A stretch of 64,000 bases of DNA from Tetrapyrgos nigripes. Lineage: Eukaryota; Basidiomycota; Agaricomycetes; Agaricales; Campanellaceae. The stretch is from assembly GCA_013368315.1 (NCBI GenBank), contig JAACJM010000050.1, forward strand, positions 372,001 to 436,000. The letters are read 5' to 3'. Within the stretch, counting starts at the first letter, position 1, and every line of letters starts with the position of its first letter. Position numbers and translations under genes: made by a program. The notes under the pieces are model-generated. The model ran no database searches. It saw only the letters and a program-made list of their open reading frames with translations, and was not told the origin of the DNA. Positions 46,219 through 55,912 of this stretch are shown here, one piece after another.

Positions 46219-48472
46219 CTACTCTTCTGGCATAGCTCGAGCTCTCTCTCGGGGTCTGCCGTTGCCATGCCTAGAGTGTCTGTGATGAATATGCTCATCG
46301 TGATATGGGTTGAAACGGCGGCTATGAGAGCGACTGCCAGGCATCCGCATTGAAGATGTAGATGGAGAGTACCTCGGACGTGACGATGAGGACTGACTAG
46401 AAGGTTGACAGTCATACTGCCGGGGTGCGGCATATCGATAGTCTGGGTGTAAGCTGGAGTTTTCAGGCGGAGGTGTACCGCTGGTAGTAGTGTCATGCAT
46501 ACGCCAGTCTGACGCATGAAAGTGGTGAAGAGGTTGGTTGACGTGAGGATGGATATGAGTTGATGATTGGGATGGCTCAGAGTGAAGGTCACGATATTCA
46601 TTTGAATGGTGTTGTCGGTAAGGATGTCCATAATCTTGGAGATCTGGAGGTGGTTCGGGTGGAACGCTCTGTCTTATTTGACTCTGCTCTAGCTGGGACA
46701 CCTTTGCCTTCAGATACTAATCGCAAACCATCAATCACAGTGTTACAAAGAGCAGCACAGCACTCCTCGCTTACCTCAATATCAACTTTCTGTCTCTCTA
46801 CCCTTTCTTCAACGATAGCAAGTCTTTCCTGCTCATGGAAATGGGTCAGAGAACCTCAACGCCAAAGTTGTGATAGCAAGGTGCCTCACCTTCATCTGAG
46901 CCAGCTCCATTTCTAGCCTTGAAAATGGCTCATGCCTATTATCGGCCGGTCCAGGACTCCCTAAGTTTATGTTGATGTTGTAAATCTTTTCGGCAGTATG
47001 AAAAGAGGACTCTCTGGCTTCGAAAGCATTGGCATGTGAAAAGGAATGGATGGGATTAGAAGATCTTGACCATGAGATGGAATAGCCATCACATTTCACG
47101 ACACGGTGCTTGCATAAGTTCCTTATTACTGCAGACGACCAACCCCAGTCACGATGCATAAGGATATAGACTGCTGCATGCACAATCCGCTCTCGCCTCC
47201 TAGTGAACCGAGATTGAGCAGTGGTACAGCATTCGGGACAGCGAGGTGCAAAAACAAGTCTTTGGGAAACACTGGGCAGAGTCCAGGGAAAATGTCCTAG
47301 TCGACCTGCAGTGCTGGATCGGGAGTGAGTTTGGGGTTCCGACTTGTTAAAGACAACGGTCAGGTCCTGGAAAGTGTGTGGCACTTCCGAGACCCTCGAG
47401 AATCCTTCAGAATCCCGAAGACATAGGGTTTGACGGCCTATTGAGGGATCTTCTGGATTCTGTGTGGTGCTAGTGTATGGAGGGGGCTCATCATCGAAGT
47501 CTGATGAAACGTGATGAGATGTATCGGAGGGCTCCGGGGGTAAACCAATCTTGCCCCAGAAATATTCTTCGTCCAAGCTCCGTTGGACAACCAGTTCGTC
47601 ATACTGTGGCGGATCAAGGACCTCTTTTACGGCAGTCGGTGGCCGACTGGTAATGAGAATGCGAAGAGGTACCGATTGCCGATTTTTCTCTGCGGATTGG
47701 CTTTGTAGCTCCCTGAAGATGGTACTCAAAAGCTGCCGCTGAGACTCGCTCCCTACACAATCCAAACCATCAATGATAATCACAGCATTCTGCCCGGCGT
47801 GAGATGTTCGTTTAGAGTTTTCTTGAAGAGGATCAAGGAGAAGTTGACGAAGTTGGACATCAACGGATGCAGTTAGGAGCGCAGGATTTTTGTCGAGCGC
47901 ATGGCTGATGGCTGCACGGAAGCCTGGATCTTTCTGTGCGAAATCATATGCAATACTTGGTAGGCATGACGTCGTATCCAACCCGCGAGTCTGGCAAAAG
48001 AAAGCAGTCGATAACTTTGTAGTGTCCTTCGATAATCTCTCCGCGATGGCTCGAGCAAACGTAGTCTTCCCAGTACCCCCTGCTCCCATTAACCAAAGGA
48101 TAGGCTTTTCGTCATCTCTATTGACCCAATTCATAATGTCTTTCAGTATCTGCGCTCGGGTGGGATCCTTGACCACATCTTCGTAACGAGGTGGATCTTC
48201 GAAAGGTTGGGAACAGTGTAGAGCCTGATCAGATAGGCTTCGCCGGAGGAGCTCCAGAGCTACATGCACATCAACAAACGTTCTCAGAGCACTGACGAAG
48301 ACACATACCGTCTTTCTCTCGGGCACATGGATCCATATTCGATCTGTTTCCAGGGTACACATGCTCTAAGGCCATGTCAGCGGCTGAAATCGGGACTGGA
48401 CAAGTTCAGGAGACACTTACTGGGTGTGGTGTAAGAGCGTCCCAAGTCGCAGTGTGGTACAGCTTCACTCAT
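46219..48472 (-). CDS. NACHT-domain NTPase (NLR-like), short form with disordered tail
   Basis: STAND-type NTPase. The preferred start is the ATG at 48472 (MSEAVPHCDLGRSYTTP), because joining over two introns then gives GNRSNMDPCAREKDALELLRRSL in the same frame as the NACHT core; an ATG at 48362 is a frame trap. The core has ILKDIMNWV, Walker A GAGGTGKTT (48060-48086), Walker B VIIIDGLDCV and sensor LRILITSRPP. After the sensor the usual winged-helix and repeat (ankyrin, WD40, TPR) regions are absent. Instead there is a Pro/Ser/Asp-rich part, an Arg/Cys segment, a short coiled coil (MELAQMK and later LKAKVSQLEQSQ) and a His/Pro/Ser-rich tail ending ARAMPEE. In fungi such proteins are linked to non-self recognition and cell death; that role is inferred. 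Confidence 0.78.
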
Positions 48473-48561
48473 CTCACAACCTTCGAAGGCTCAAGAGTCG
48501 ACAGCAGTAAAGGCACAGCTCTTGGGAAGGGGCAGGAGGTTCTAGGACCAAAAAGGCGTTG

Positions 48562-48569
48562 CTTATATA
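48562..48569 (-). promoter_or_regulatory. TATA box of the NACHT gene
   Basis: The minus strand reads TATATAAG about 90 bases upstream of the ATG at 48472, supporting that start codon. Confidence 0.5.
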
Positions 48570-48587
48570 GGCTGAGGAAGAATCATG

Positions 48588-48840
48588 CCCGTTTGCCAGA
48601 TAACAATAACGCTACTCACCTCCCTTGCAGCTTTAACTGAGAATGTCCCAAAATGCATCATCTGCTGTTGAAGTGACTCCTACACCTATAGTCGCCTTCA
48701 TCAACACGAGCTTTAGAACCCGTGCCTTCTAGGCTGCGGAGCCCGTTTGCCAGATGACAATAACGCTACCCACCTCCCTTGCAGCTTCAATCAATTGAGA
48801 ATGCACCATCTGCTGTTGAAGTGACTTCTACATCGATAGC
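48588..48840. repeat. Two-copy direct repeat upstream of the NACHT gene
   Basis: A unit of about 100 bp starting GCCCGTTTGCCAGAT and containing ACCTCCCTTGCAGCTT and ATCTGCTGTTGAAGTGACT occurs at about 48588-48690 and 48741-48840, some 153 bp apart. No coding sequence. It may be a recent duplication of promoter-proximal DNA. Confidence 0.65.
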
Positions 48841-49014
48841 AGCATACTCCACGGAACGCGTTCAGGACGCCACTACCTGACGAATAAAGTATAATTCCAT
48901 TGAAAACACTTCCACTCCTATGAATCATGATGCAAGGCCTTGAGAAACAAATTGAGTAAACTTCACGCAGAACCTGGTGTTCCTCGCACTAAGACAGAAA
49001 GAGATCGAGCCCAG

Positions 49015-50400
49015 TACGTTACTAGCCAAATGTCGGTATCCCAGACTGTTAATCTGCATGAGCCTAGTTGTGCATGTCATACTCACACTGGAGGCGAGCT
49101 CATGGGAAGCGAGCCTTCTTGCTGCTTGACGGGAAGCAGACATTGACCTTAGACCTGTTTCCCCACCAGTAATCATGAAACAGAAGGGCCCAAGTTTGAC
49201 TTGGGCCTATGAGCTGCCACGAGGAAACAAATCCGGGATTGGGCGACACGACCCTCACTATGAGGTCCATGATATATAGAAACAGCGCGAGAAAGGATGA
49301 CAACTGGTCAGGTGACGCGTCGCTTGTCCTTTGTCGCGTCGTCGTCTTGTCCATCCTCCTCATCCTCTACCTTTTTGCTTTCGCTTCTCATTCCATTCTA
49401 TCTCTCTCACTCATATACTGGTGTCAGAATCTGTTTTGGTACCACCTGCTGCCACACAAATTCGTGTTGTTTTCACTGCAGGCAGATTTCGTCTCTCCTT
49501 CAAGTCTCAACCAACAATATACATGTTTCTGTCGTCAGCCCGCCACTCCCCATTCTCGCTACCACAGACACCACTTCGATTTTTCTCGCCAAAAACAGGC
49601 AAGATTCTGGAAGAGGAGTTTTAGAGGTATACTGATCCATTTTGTTGCCTTCCACCTTGCTTTCACCTCGACTGAGCTAGTGCGTAACATTACCATGTTC
49701 TATGATATGTCTCTACTGCACAATATCATTATATCGTTCTCTTCCACTGTCTCTTCTGTGATGCACCATTCTTTCGACACCTTTCTACCCCCAAATTTAT
49801 ACTTGCACAAATTATGCCTTCTACCCTCTACTGCACCACATTTTACGGTGTTTGAAACACAATGATGAGTTTGCCTTCTATTTCTACCACCCGGTTTTAT
49901 TGCTACCTTGATCCTTCTACCTTATAGTCGGTTTTTATTCCCTTCTATGTTTAGAAATTCTTCAGCCTATCTTCTGCTCCAGTGAGTTATTCAACGGTGG
50001 CACCCAAATCTGATTTGGGGCCACTATATCAAGGTCTAGTACGGCCATACTTGCAGCTTCTACATACTCCCCATTCTGATTCAGCACAGCTCCCAACACT
50101 TCATCATACCCTTTACTGTGTACTAGTATATAGAAATGTTTAGGAGAAATCTCATGGGCTTGTCGCCCAATCCAGGATCTGTGTGTTAATTAATTTCATC
50201 TTGGTCCAAGGTTTATCATTTCATCCTTATGATTACCGGTGAGGAGCAGGGTCTAAGGACAATGTCTGCTTCCCGTCAAGCAGCAGAAGGACTTGCTTCC
50301 CATGAGCTCGCCTCCAGTGTCAGAACTCACGTTTATCCTTTCAGTGTCACTGTCTGTTCATCGTCGGAGGTAAAGTTGTGCAGGACCGGTGGACCGTGAG
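49015..50400 (-). pseudogene. Partial copy of the KRR1 5' end, split by an inserted element
   Basis: The flanks of the element resemble KRR1. At 49030-49082, TCGGTATCCCAGACTGTT and TGAGCCTAGTTGTGCATG(TC)AT match 45820-45880. At 50320-50400, CAGAACTCACGTTTATCC, CACTGTCTGTTCATCGTCGG and GGACCGTGAG match 45884-45985. Put together, the two sides recreate exon 2, intron 1, exon 1 and the leader of KRR1, minus the start codon region. The copy has indels and is not functional. Confidence 0.65.
49083..50322. mobile_element. Non-autonomous CACTA-like DNA element with TCA target duplication
   Basis: The element spans 49086-50319 (1,234 bp). Both ends begin CACTGGAGGCGAGCTCATGG when read inward: 25 bases match perfectly and about 90 percent over 70 bases, with shared blocks (such as TGTCGCCCAATCC(C/A)GGAT) out to 150 bases or more. 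It is flanked by TCA on both sides (49083-49085 and 50320-50322). CACTG ends and a 3-bp duplication fit the CACTA/EnSpm (CMC) group. The interior holds pyrimidine-rich sequence and no transposase, so it is non-autonomous. Confidence 0.78.
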
Positions 50401-50469
50401 ACGCGGACTTTGGCAAAACTCATTGTTCTAGCCCCTACAATTGCCAACGTTTTCACTCTAACCTCCACC

Positions 50470-51756
50470 ATGGACATCTCCACCGAGCTCGCTCCCGTCG
50501 AAGACACCTCATTAGCTCTTTCATACGATGACTCAGTTCCTTATGAAGAACAACTCCCCACTCCCGAGCAAAATGCTCTCGCCAATCGAATAGGAAACAC
50601 AAAAGTATATCTACTCTCCGAATCGTCGGTGGCCAGAGTCGCCAAGGTGCGCAGGTGCATTGGTGCCGTTGCGCGAACACGAACCTGATGTGCAAGTTCT
50701 ATACATGACGAATTCTATAAAATGGTAAGCGTAAACGAGGAGGTGACGAAGAACCTGTCGAGGAGGAAGCGGTGGAGGATGTTGATATGAATGAAGGTAT
50801 GGGGATGTTTCTGTTCATTTCTTTCACCCTTATACTGATGGAGAGCTATCTCAGACCCATCTATACGAGGAAACGCTTTACTGCTGACCGGCAGTCCTGT
50901 CTCCCACTTGCCTACGTCGCGTATCTTTGCGTATGCCACGCATTTCGACGCGCATCCTTTGGGTCTTGAATGGGTGGATGACAATACCTGCGTTCTGGTA
51001 TTCGAATCGAAAGCCGCTGCAGTGACCGGTCTTAGCTGCCTCAGCAAGTCGTTGGAGGAAGAGGCAGATCTGGAGGGCTGTGTCTCCGCTAAAGCCATTC
51101 CTGTCGCCCTTTGGCCACCGGAAGAACGGATAAACAAGAGTCTAGGGAAGGGAGAAGGTCTTAAAGGTGCTCTCAGGATACGTTGGGCAACGCATGACGA
51201 TGTGAAAAAGAAGGGAGCGAAGAGGGAGAGCGAGTTTTACAGGAAGCACGGGAAGATGGCTGGGAAGGAAACGGTAAATGGCAGGGACCTTCCGAATACG
51301 ATGAAGAAGAGAAAGGTTGATGGGGACTGGAATCTCGCCCGGACGAGGGAAAGTCTTGACGAAGACCTCGATCGCATTCGTGAAGCTGCCGACGAATTAG
51401 TGGACGAATCTGAAGAGCCTGCTTCACCACCTTCCAAGATGCGGTCCGACTACATCGCTGCTGACGGGAGGAGTTTGCTAGAGCGAACCTCTGAAATACG
51501 TTTGCACACTGTCGAGGAAGCGGATTTGGCATCTAGAATCACTGCCCCTTTGCCTCGTCGTGCCAGACGAACCGCCACCAATTTGGAGGACAGATTGTGG
51601 TCGGACCAGAAGGTGGATCATGAGGAATTTGGGAGAAGAACTGGCAGGAATTCGCGAAATGGCAGTGGGAGAAGTTCCAGGGCTGGACGAGATCGTCCAA
51701 GAAAGACGCGACAGGAACTCGATGACGAATTGGACGCATTTCTGGCTCAAGAATGA
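50470..51756 (+). CDS. NCBP3: Nuclear cap-binding protein subunit 3 (NCBP3) homologue
   Basis: RNA-binding partner of CBP80 in alternative cap-binding and mRNA-export complexes. Exons 50470-50646, 50730-50796 and 50855-51756 give 381 residues in frame. The N-terminus contains RIGNTKVYLLSES, then an acidic segment with KRGGDEEPVEEE. The RRM-like core reads GNALLLTGSPVSHLPTSRIF, HFDAHPLGLEWVDDNTCVLVF and, after it, IPVALWPPEERINKSLGKG; animal NCBP3 has the similar IEWIDDTSCNVVW. A WATHDDVKKKGAKRESEFY segment follows. The tail is Arg/Ser/Gly rich and ends DELDAFLAQE, reminiscent of export-adaptor C-termini. The start at 50470 has context ACCATGG. Confidence 0.85.
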
Positions 51757-51945
51757 GTCTCTGTTGTTGTGCCTTGTATTTGTAGTGTATTTCTTGCGTT
51801 ATAGTATCATCACTACTCATTGTCTACTTCAAGTTGTATTTATCGTATTTGCTACCCAAAACTACCCCTCCTCATCCTTCTCCTAGCGTGACAGAACTGT
51901 GACTGACGCGTGTGTCACGGGTTCGCTCCGAGTCCGACATCGACG

Positions 51946-53558
51946 ATGGGCGAGAACAGCGATGGACAGGCTCAGCAAGACCGGAGCGTGTTCTCTCGCA
52001 TTAGAACCTTTAACCATCATGCTTTCTCCTCGATGAACGTTTTCTTCCACAATCCCACCCCTGAAGCATACACTGAGGAGGATCGCTTCGATAATGACGA
52101 CGATTCTATAACAAACCAGGACGTGTGGGACCCTGCTCAAGACTACTTTGACTCCTATAAACCCCTTGAATCCTATTCACCTGCGCTCACGCAAGATTCA
52201 GAATCAACTGAAGATATGAAACTCCACGAAACCCATACACCTACCCAATCGCGCCCTTCCACTCCCCAGAATAGATCTTTCACTGCATCGCGTCTTTTCT
52301 ACAACTTTTCTCTTATACCTTCACGTGTCTTTGCTTCGCACTCCAACGATGAAAACAATTGCAATCGTATCCATGACCGTGACGAGGGTATCCCACTTTC
52401 GGAATTTCAGTCGTCGTCTTCCTCTCTTTGCACCCACGAACAAATCAATACAAGCCGGCCGAGGCTTGCTCCTATCAATACCAACCTGCAGTATTCGGGT
52501 CGTCCTTCCAATTCCAACAGTTCTGTTCCAGACGACACACCGCCGTTGTCTCCTGATGCATCGTCTTCGGGCCTGTCTGTTTCGTCCATTTCCACATCCT
52601 TTTCGCTGCAAGATACATCCCTCAATCAATTTGAAGACACCCAAGACCGTGACGGTGACTCTGTATATACTCCAGAGCATTTGCAAGAAGTGAGAGAAGG
52701 GAAGAAGCCAGAACGATCAATCGTGCGTATATCCCTAGTCCATTTCCTACAGTTTTACAAGTCATAAGCTGACGATTCGTGATAGTGCTACGACACCTCC
52801 ATCGATGACCTAACCGACACCAACGAGCCAGAGAATATGCAGACCGAAATCGAAAATAGTGCTCTCGACGATGAAGGCGAATGGTATGGTTTGCAGTATA
52901 CCCTGGAGCTGAGTACCAAAGAACGGAGAGCATCGGAGGGATTTTCTTATGACCAGTCTATGGGTGAACATTCTCGGGTATGCCTGTCTTCTCCCGTATC
53001 GCATGAGCAGTTGGACTGACCTTTCCTTCCTTTGTCTTGTAGAGCCGAGAATCCTGGGCTGCCCTCCACCTAGGCCATTGCCATCCGTTTTTTGAAGATG
53101 AAGAATATCAACACTGGAGGAATTGGCATCGGTTCCTCGACCTTCAAGATGAGAGAAGACGACACAGGAAAGGAATCGAGTTCAAAATTCGCTCAAAGGA
53201 ACTGGCGTGGTGCTATATGAGTGAGATGAAGATGAGAGAATTGATGTATGCGCAAATTGTCAGTAGCGTCGTGACTGAGTTTTCGTTTATGTGGTTGGGC
53301 TGATTAGATCTGTTCGACGATACAGGATGTATATGGTCAAGCCTCAACGGAGTTGATGGAGCGCTTGTTGGTTGTTGTGGAATATCGAAAGGTGCGTTGT
53401 TTTTTCCATATGGCTGGCGCTTGGAGAGTTTCTGACAGTGACTTTTTATAACTCAGGATCCTTACTATCCACCCCAAAAACACAACGCCTACTGGCTCCT
53501 CAAGCGTTCCCGTTCTGTTGCTTCTCTTCGTGAACTCAGACCCAAACCGTCTCCTTAA
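51946..53558 (+). CDS. Conserved basidiomycete protein of unknown function
   Basis: Start ATG 51946 (MGENSDGQAQQDRSVFSRI), stop 53556-53558 (RELRPKPSP). The first 260 residues are Ser/Thr/Asp-rich and probably disordered. After introns near 52725-52785, 52979-53041, 53257-53320 and 53394-53457 comes the better conserved C-terminal part: EGEWYGLQYTLELSTKE, ESWAALHLGHCHPFFEDEEY, WHRFLDLQDERRRHRKG, FKIRSKELAWCYMSEMK and YYPPQKHNAYWLLKRSRS. The Trp/Tyr-rich pattern is like uncharacterised proteins found across Agaricomycetes. No enzyme motif, membrane segment or signal peptide was seen. Confidence 0.72.
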
Positions 53559-54499
53559 GCTTGACTGCTTTCTTATTGCTAAATTAGATTGTGACTCCAT
53601 TATCCAAATATTCCCATTAGTGACTGACATGCATACTCTACAAGTGTTGTATAATTTGACAAGCTCATGGACTTGAAATCCTGTACTGTACAAGCTTTGA
53701 TACTTTTGTAGGTTAGAGCGGCTTTCAATACTTCTTGTACTAGAATACATTGTTATCCTCCCTGACTCGGACATTCTAGTTCTGCGTGCAGCATGCACAG
53801 CTGGAGCCCTGTCCGTTGAATTCACATCCGCAGAGAACCGAATTCGAAGGACAGGTACAACCTCCTGAATCTGTGTCCGTCACTCATTTGGTATTGTGAA
53901 AGGAAGAATGAAGCAGTCTTTCAACGTGTAGAAAAGCGCTCTGTGGAGACTTTATACAATGGCGGTATTGTTCCCAGGATGCTCCTGCTGTCAGTGTCAC
54001 ACCGCACGCGGCAAAAACACCGAGCCTTTTCAACTTGTCTACCTCTCCGAAATCCGATTTCACAAATCTTGCCACTTTTCGACTTCTTTTCGTCTATAAC
54101 ACCGGTATAGATGACGTCAAAGATGCCCATGGCCGGCGACTCGCAGAAGTTATGGAATGGCAGCTCTAGACGGGATGCTTAGCGCCAGGTACCGGTCTCT
54201 TCTTTGCTCAACACAATTCCAGCGTTGACCGCAGTTCAATGAATCAAGATCTACACTACTGTCACCGGTCACCAAATGTATCCAGTGCCATAGATCTTCC
54301 ATGCTCCCAGGCCAAAAGCAACTACGGGGCTGGAGTAAGACACTGCCGCGCGTCAGTACAGCATATGATGCTATGATCAGCATGCGTGAATGAGGTGCCC
54401 ACTGGTGTCTATTCTGATGCATAAATAAGCTGTTAAGGGTTAGTCTTTCCCTACAAGACCTTCATCTCCTCCTCTAACTAAACTCGTTCTAAACTCGAT
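53559..54499. other. Intergenic region upstream of the ubiquitin-like gene
   Basis: No supported gene in about 940 bases. Short minus-strand frames (53.34-53.83, 53.88-54.13, 54.15-54.42 kb) show no domain. An A/T-rich CATAAATAA lies near 54420, about 80 bases before the ubiquitin-like start, and could serve as its TATA element. Confidence 0.4.
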
Positions 54500-55567
54500 A
54501 TGCAGATTTTTGTGCGACATATCTCTGGCGACATCGCTACCCTCACGGTTCAATCTAGCGATACCGTGTGGCAGTCTGTCTCGTCAAGATATGAGGAATT
54601 GCTGCTGTGAGCCTTTTTTGGTTCTCTTCACCGGAGGAGGTTCTGACTCGTGTATGAATGACAGGCCGGAGGACATGAGAGTGACTTTTGCGGGTAGATG
54701 TCTTCGAAAAGATGCGACTTTCGGGGAGAGCAATATCGAAGACGGATGCGTGCTAAATTTGAGTAAGTCGATTACGTTGTTCATTGCGACACGCTCTAAA
54801 TGTTTATCTTCCAGCTTTACCACTACGAGGCGGTATGATGCCTCAAGCTCAAGCATGTCCTGCGGCATCCCGCGTCGCACAAGTCCAACGTCAAGCTGAG
54901 GTGAAGAAAGAAGAAGAAAAATCGTTCAGCCTGGTTTACCCAGGAAAGATTAGATTGTCTGTCACGATGCAGACAAATTTTTCGGTCCAAGTCATACTGG
55001 CCCCCGACCAGTCTGTGGAGAGCTTGAAGGAGATGGTTGAAGAGAAAACTCAGATTCCAAAGACAGAACAGCGGCTCCTGTTTGGTGGATCAGAGCTTCA
55101 AGATGACCGAGCGCTGTCGTTCTACGGTATAAGCCATGATAATCGGGTTCTACTAGGTGCGTTCTCATGCTCGTTGTTTATGACCGATTCTAACATGACT
55201 TTAGCTACACAACATGTGCCACGAGTGGCTGCAGAGGCTCAGTCAGATCCCATTCCTGAGGGCGATGTGCAAATTTTCGTGCGCAACCTGAACGGGAAGA
55301 CCATGGCTGTCATGGTTAACCTTTCGGGAACCGTCGATCAGCTCCAAGAGCAAGTTTACCAGAAGACTCTCATTCCAGCTTCAGAACAACGTCTTCTATA
55401 TGCAGGGAAGCAACTTGAACCAGGACGTCTGCTCTCGGACTACGGGATCTTGAAGGAGAGTACTCTCCATCTGGGTAAGTGATTCTTGTCAGTACTGGCA
55501 AAAGCTTTTTTGGACTGATGTTTCCAAAATAGTTCTAAGGCTGCGTGGAGGCCTGGAGGTGCACTAA
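54500..55567 (+). CDS. Protein with three ubiquitin-like domains, ending [10 protein letters not shown]
   Basis: Polyubiquitin-like but strongly diverged. UBL1 starts at the initiator ([18 protein letters not shown]), continues [13 protein letters not shown] and ends NLTLPLRGG, followed by a linker. UBL2 ([44 protein letters not shown]) lacks a diglycine end. UBL3 is closest to ubiquitin: [53 protein letters not shown], then LEVH and a stop. By alignment UBL3 keeps the equivalents of K11, K33, K48 and K63; K6 is Arg and K27 and K29 are Gln. The exposed LRLRGG plus a four-residue tail suggests processing by a ubiquitin-specific protease, or a shuttle-type receptor if uncleaved. About four introns. 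Confidence 0.85.
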
Positions 55568-55912
55568 GGAACGCGAGGACATTGCATGTATCATTCATTA
55601 TACCCTTATCGTCTCCGTATCGCCCCAAAGTACTTTGGCGCCGTTTAGTATTCTTCCTGTCATATTCCAATGCTATACAATGAATTATAAGCTGTTGAAG
55701 TGACTGTACCTTACAAAGTCCTCGTTTTCCATGTGCAAGATCGACGCAGCACTGCAGCACTGTCAATCTCAGCGTCAATCTTCCGAAGTTACGTCAACTC
55801 CAATGTCCGTCATGTTCACAGCCGCCGCCTCGCCACTTAGTCACACGCCTGTGCGATATATATCTAGCAACAAATTTGGCGGCGTCTACTTACATCTTTA
55901 CAGCAGCTCCCG
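55568..55912. other. Promoter region of the Hsp100-like gene
   Basis: No gene. An A/T-rich GATATATATC lies at about 55855-55865, roughly 50 bases before the ATG. No canonical heat-shock element array (alternating nGAAn) was recognised. Confidence 0.4.

Noticed and set aside
48248..48362. ATG at 48362 as start of the NACHT protein
   Set aside because: It reads through a canonical 49-nt intron (GTATGTG...CATGTAG); splicing that intron and the previous one gives an in-frame, more protein-like N-terminus from the ATG at 48472.
49209..49865. 218-codon plus-strand frame in the CACTG-ended element
   Set aside because: Pyrimidine-rich, with no transposase motif or codon pattern; it starts within the inverted repeat and looks like chance.
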